Shown: positions 5,446 to 7,876 of the stretch, piece by piece
Position numbering within the stretch: the stretch's first letter is position 1
Layout of the letters: each line of letters opens with the position of its first letter
From: Acidimicrobiaceae bacterium
GTDB taxonomy: Bacteria; Actinomycetota; Acidimicrobiia; Acidimicrobiales; UBA8190
Assembly (NCBI GenBank): GCA_003453695.1
Contig: DMNK01000170.1
Coordinates: 757 to 8,632 of the forward strand
Length of the DNA stretch: 7,876 nucleotides
Reading direction: 5' to 3'
Made by a program: the position numbers and the translations under genes
The notes under the pieces: model-generated
Seen by the model: the letters and a program-made list of their open reading frames with translations, nothing else
What the model was told of the DNA's origin: nothing
Database searches by the model: none

Positions 5446-7456
5446 GCGCAGCGCCGCCGGACGGGGTGAGCGCCGATCCGAGCTGGGCCCGCACCAGGTC
5501 CCTGCCCCTGAAGCTTCGGCCCTCGACGTCGATCTCGAGCCCGTCGCGCCCGATGGTGAGGTGCGGCGTGAAGAAGGGGTCTCCCTGAGCCATGTCGAGA
5601 GCCCAGCGCCGCAGCAGCCGTGCCTCGTCGTCGGCAGGGTGCACGTCACCTCGACTCGAGCTCTCCTCGTGCACGAGGGTCACGTACGGCGTGTACAGCA
5701 CCCGGTACCCGGCGCGTCCGAGACGCAGGCAGAAGTCGACGTCGTTGTAGGCCACGGCCAGCTCCTCGTCGAACCCCCCCACCGCCTCCCAGGCCGAGCG
5801 GCGGATGAGGCTGCATGCCCCGGTGACGGCGCTCACGTCCCGCACGGTCTGGATCACCCCCAGGACGCGGATGCCGGGGGCCAGATGGCCGAGGTTGGCG
5901 GCGGGCACGCCGCAGGCGAGGACGATGCCTTCGTGCTGGGGGCGCTCGTCGCCGAACACCAGCCGGCAACCGACCGCGCCCACCTGGGGTCTTGTGCCCA
6001 GCTCGACCAACCCGGTCAACCAGTCGGGGTCGATCACCCTGGTGTCGTTGTTCAGGGTGAGGACGAGCTCGGAGTCTGTGGCGGCGAAGCCGGCGTTCAT
6101 GATGGCGGCGTAGTTGAACGGACCCGGAGCAGGGACCACCCGCACGCCGCTGCGACGGAGCAGCTCGGTGGTGGCGGGCTCCCTGCTGTCGTTGTCGACG
6201 ACGGTGACCGAGTAGTGGCCGTAGCCGGTGAGCGACGAGATGGACTCGAGGCACGGACCGAGCAGGTCGGCCCGGTCCCTCGTCGGGATGAGGATCTCGA
6301 CGTGCGGCCCCGGCTCGGGCACGGCGTAGCGAACCCGGTACCCTCCGGCGAACCCGCCCGGCTCCACCCGGCCGTCGATCCCCCGCCGGGCCAAGGCGTC
6401 CTCCACGGCGCGCAACCCCGCCTCGTACGCCCACGGCTTGGCCTTCGCCGTCATCGAGGTCGACGTCGGTGACTGGCGCCAGGTGTAGAGGACCTCGGGC
6501 ACGTGGCGGACGGCCTGGGTGCGCTCGGTGAGCCGGAGCAGCAGGTCGTAGTCCTGGGCCCCGTCGCGCTCGGGACGCAGGCCGCCCACCTGCTCGACCA
6601 GGCGACGGCGCGCCACCACGAAGTGGGTCACGTAGTTCATCCCGAGCAGGGTCTCCGGGGACCAGCCCGGCTTGAAGAAGGGGCGGAGCCGGTCCCCCGA
6701 CGGCATGAGGATGTCCTCGTCGCAGTAGAAGACGTCGATGGCGGGATCGTCCTGGAGCGCCTGGACGTACAGGTACAGCGCGTGCGGTTCGATCAGGTCG
6801 TCGTCGTCGAGGAAGCCGACGTACTCGCCCTGGGCCAGTTCGAGCGCCCGGTTGGTGGCCCGGGAGATCCCGCCGTTGTCGTCCGAGTACGCCACCCGGA
6901 TGCGGGGATCGGCACCGGCCAGCTCCTCGAGCACGTCCCGCACCCCCGACCGGGGGGAGGCGTCGTCGCACACGCACAGCTCCCAGTGGTCGTAGCTCTG
7001 CGCCTGCACGGAGGCGATGGCCTCCTGCAGGGCCTGGGGGCTCGGGTTGTAGACGGGCATGCACACGCTCACGAGGGGACGGTGCGCCCAGGTGGCGGCG
7101 CGTTTGCGCTGCTGGTGCAGCTCCTCGGTGTCGGGCCGGCGCGACGCCAGCCAGGCGTGGTAGCGCTCTTTGAAGCGCCGCTCGGCGCTGGGCCGGCCGA
7201 GCAGGACCCGAGCCGCCTTGCTGGCGACCCGGCGCCGTCTCGACCCCATGGGCATGACCGATCGCAGCAGCCGGCTCACCTGCAGCGCCCGGGCCACCAT
7301 CCAGCTGGCCTGGTAGCGCCACAGTTGATAGCGCAGCTCCTCCACAGCGATGGTGAGCTCGGCCTGACGGGTGTACAGCTCGTCGATCTCGGCGGCGGCC
7401 GCCTGGTAGCGGCGCTCCCAGTTCTCCTCCGCCTTGGGGTCGGGCGTGCCGTTCAA
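5357..7456 (-). CDS. Tandem-domain GT2 glycosyltransferase (two GT-A domains)
   Basis: A 699-residue protein. Residues about 8-52 are a likely coiled coil (AEENWERRYQ... ELRYQLWRYQ), followed by a basic segment to about 90. GT2 domain 1 runs from about 127 to 345: LVSVCMPVYNP, four Asp residues at 217-220 as the DxD site, DYD at 302-304, and a YTWR segment. GT2 domain 2 runs from about 385 to 640: VEILIPTRDRADLL, NND at 469-471, VGGFDEELAVAYNDVDF with Asp572, then HEESSSRG. Both sites look intact, so it may add two sugars or alternate linkages in a repeating glycan. The tail after about 655 is Ser/Pro/Gly-rich. The start is TTG 7456, which overlaps the upstream Wzt stop as TTGA. No clear Shine-Dalgarno is seen, so coupled reinitiation is likely. 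Position directly after Wzt suggests a role in the exported polysaccharide. The 3' end overlaps the converging GT2 gene by 89 bp. Confidence 0.92.
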   Translation of the reverse strand: MNGTPDPKAEENWERRYQAAAAEIDELYTRQAELTIAVEELRYQLWRYQASWMVARALQVSRLLRSVMPMGSRRRRVASKAARVLLGRPSAERRFKERYHAWLASRRPDTEELHQQRKRAATWAHRPLVSVCMPVYNPSPQALQEAIASVQAQSYDHWELCVCDDASPRSGVRDVLEELAGADPRIRVAYSDDNGGISRATNRALELAQGEYVGFLDDDDLIEPHALYLYVQALQDDPAIDVFYCDEDILMPSGDRLRPFFKPGWSPETLLGMNYVTHFVVARRRLVEQVGGLRPERDGAQDYDLLLRLTERTQAVRHVPEVLYTWRQSPTSTSMTAKAKPWAYEAGLRAVEDALARRGIDGRVEPGGFAGGYRVRYAVPEPGPHVEILIPTRDRADLLGPCLESISSLTGYGHYSVTVVDNDSREPATTELLRRSGVRVVPAPGPFNYAAIMNAGFAATDSELVLTLNNDTRVIDPDWLTGLVELGTRPQVGAVGCRLVFGDERPQHEGIVLACGVPAANLGHLAPGIRVLGVIQTVRDVSAVTGACSLIRRSAWEAVGGFDEELAVAYNDVDFCLRLGRAGYRVLYTPYVTLVHEESSSRGDVHPADDEARLLRRWALDMAQGDPFFTPHLTIGRDGLEIDVEGRSFRGRDLVRAQLGSALTPSGGAALSPPSGSSPAASVAGPGRDTPTEPGEAPS

Positions 7457-7876
7457 TCGAGGATGGGAGAGCGGATCTGCGCCCGAAGATCGAGGTCGAC
7501 CATGCCGGTGGCGTGGCCGGGGTTCATGACCTCGAAGCGCGCCGCCTGGTCGGCGACGTCGATGACCACCCCCCGGCGGTCGGCCACCGTGACGCCGATG
7601 TCGAAGGCTCCCTCGAGCAGGGGAACGCTCTCGAAGCTCAGGTCCACCCGCCCCGCGCCCACCGGCACGTCCAGAGCCTGGAGCTGCTCGGCGGTGTCGC
7701 CCCGGTAGACGACGGTTCCTCGCTGGTCGCGGATGGAGATGCCGAACACCACGTCCGGGGTCGGCTCGGCGACTTCGAAGGGGACCTGGACCGTCAGGGT
7801 CTCGCCGGGCATGAGGTAGGGGCGGCTCCCCGACCCGGGATGCTCGAGGGTGGCCGTGCCGAGCCGGACGCGTGGC
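7453..7876 (-). CDS. Polysaccharide ABC transporter ATP-binding protein (Wzt-type), C-terminal domain only
   Basis: The frame is open to the window edge, so about 141 C-terminal residues are visible and the ATPase domain lies beyond 7876. An internal ATG at 7812 is not the real start: the preceding codons (RLGTATLEHPGSGSRPYL) continue the same fold. The visible part matches the Wzt C-terminal beta-sandwich. It has a MPGETLTVQVPFEV segment, FGISIRDQRGTVVY, a Val/Asp-rich strand, then LLEGAFDIGVTVADRRG and a VADQAARFEVM ending. In Wzm/Wzt exporters this domain recognises the finished, often terminally modified, glycan and delivers it to the membrane channel. The call rests on pattern memory of the family, without an alignment. 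Translation is coupled to the tandem-GT2 gene through the TTGA overlap. A Wzm permease gene is expected upstream, outside the window. Confidence 0.8.
   Translation of the reverse strand, partial: PRVRLGTATLEHPGSGSRPYLMPGETLTVQVPFEVAEPTPDVVFGISIRDQRGTVVYRGDTAEQLQALDVPVGAGRVDLSFESVPLLEGAFDIGVTVADRRGVVIDVADQAARFEVMNPGHATGMVDLDLRAQIRSPILD

Noticed and set aside
5646..7322. Minus-strand open frame of about 558 codons inside the tandem-GT2 gene
   Set aside because: It is the +1-type shadow of the GT2 reading frame; only the 699-residue frame shows GT-A motifs.

Overview
The window is very GC-rich. It has GTG and TTG starts, 4-nt stop/start overlaps and long stop-free shadow frames on both strands, which points to a high-GC actinobacterium. 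The crotonase and polysaccharide-export proteins look actinobacterial, perhaps Acidimicrobiia-like, but that placement is an inference. No rRNA, tRNA, CRISPR array, insertion sequence, phage gene or riboswitch was recognised.

Left part (1-1142, plus strand): the 3' end of a crotonase (enoyl-CoA hydratase/isomerase family) gene, followed with a 4-nt overlap by a small HAD subfamily IB phosphatase. The two form the tail of a plus-strand operon. Middle (1181-4108, minus strand): one large gene converging on the phosphatase gene. It encodes a secreted S53 (sedolisin/kumamolisin-type) carboxyl-serine peptidase with signal peptide, propeptide and complete catalytic motifs. Seven tandem repeats of about 45-49 residues are fused at its C-terminus and probably fold as a seven-bladed beta-propeller.

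A 209-bp divergent intergenic region (4109-4317) holds a perfect 15-bp palindrome, a weak minus-strand promoter candidate and a plausible leaderless promoter for the next gene. Right part (4318-7876): a surface-polysaccharide locus. A single-domain GT2 glycosyltransferase on the plus strand converges on, and overlaps by 89 bp, a minus-strand pair. The pair is the C-terminal end of a Wzt-type polysaccharide ABC-transporter ATPase, translationally coupled (TTGA overlap) to a 699-residue tandem-GT2 glycosyltransferase.

The right-hand genes fit together as glycan assembly (two glycosyltransferases) and ABC-dependent export (Wzt). The secreted peptidase and the crotonase/HAD pair have no obvious functional link to it beyond proximity. 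No wholly new system is evident. The most unusual items are the S53-propeller fusion with recently duplicated repeats and the overlapping convergent glycosyltransferase genes.
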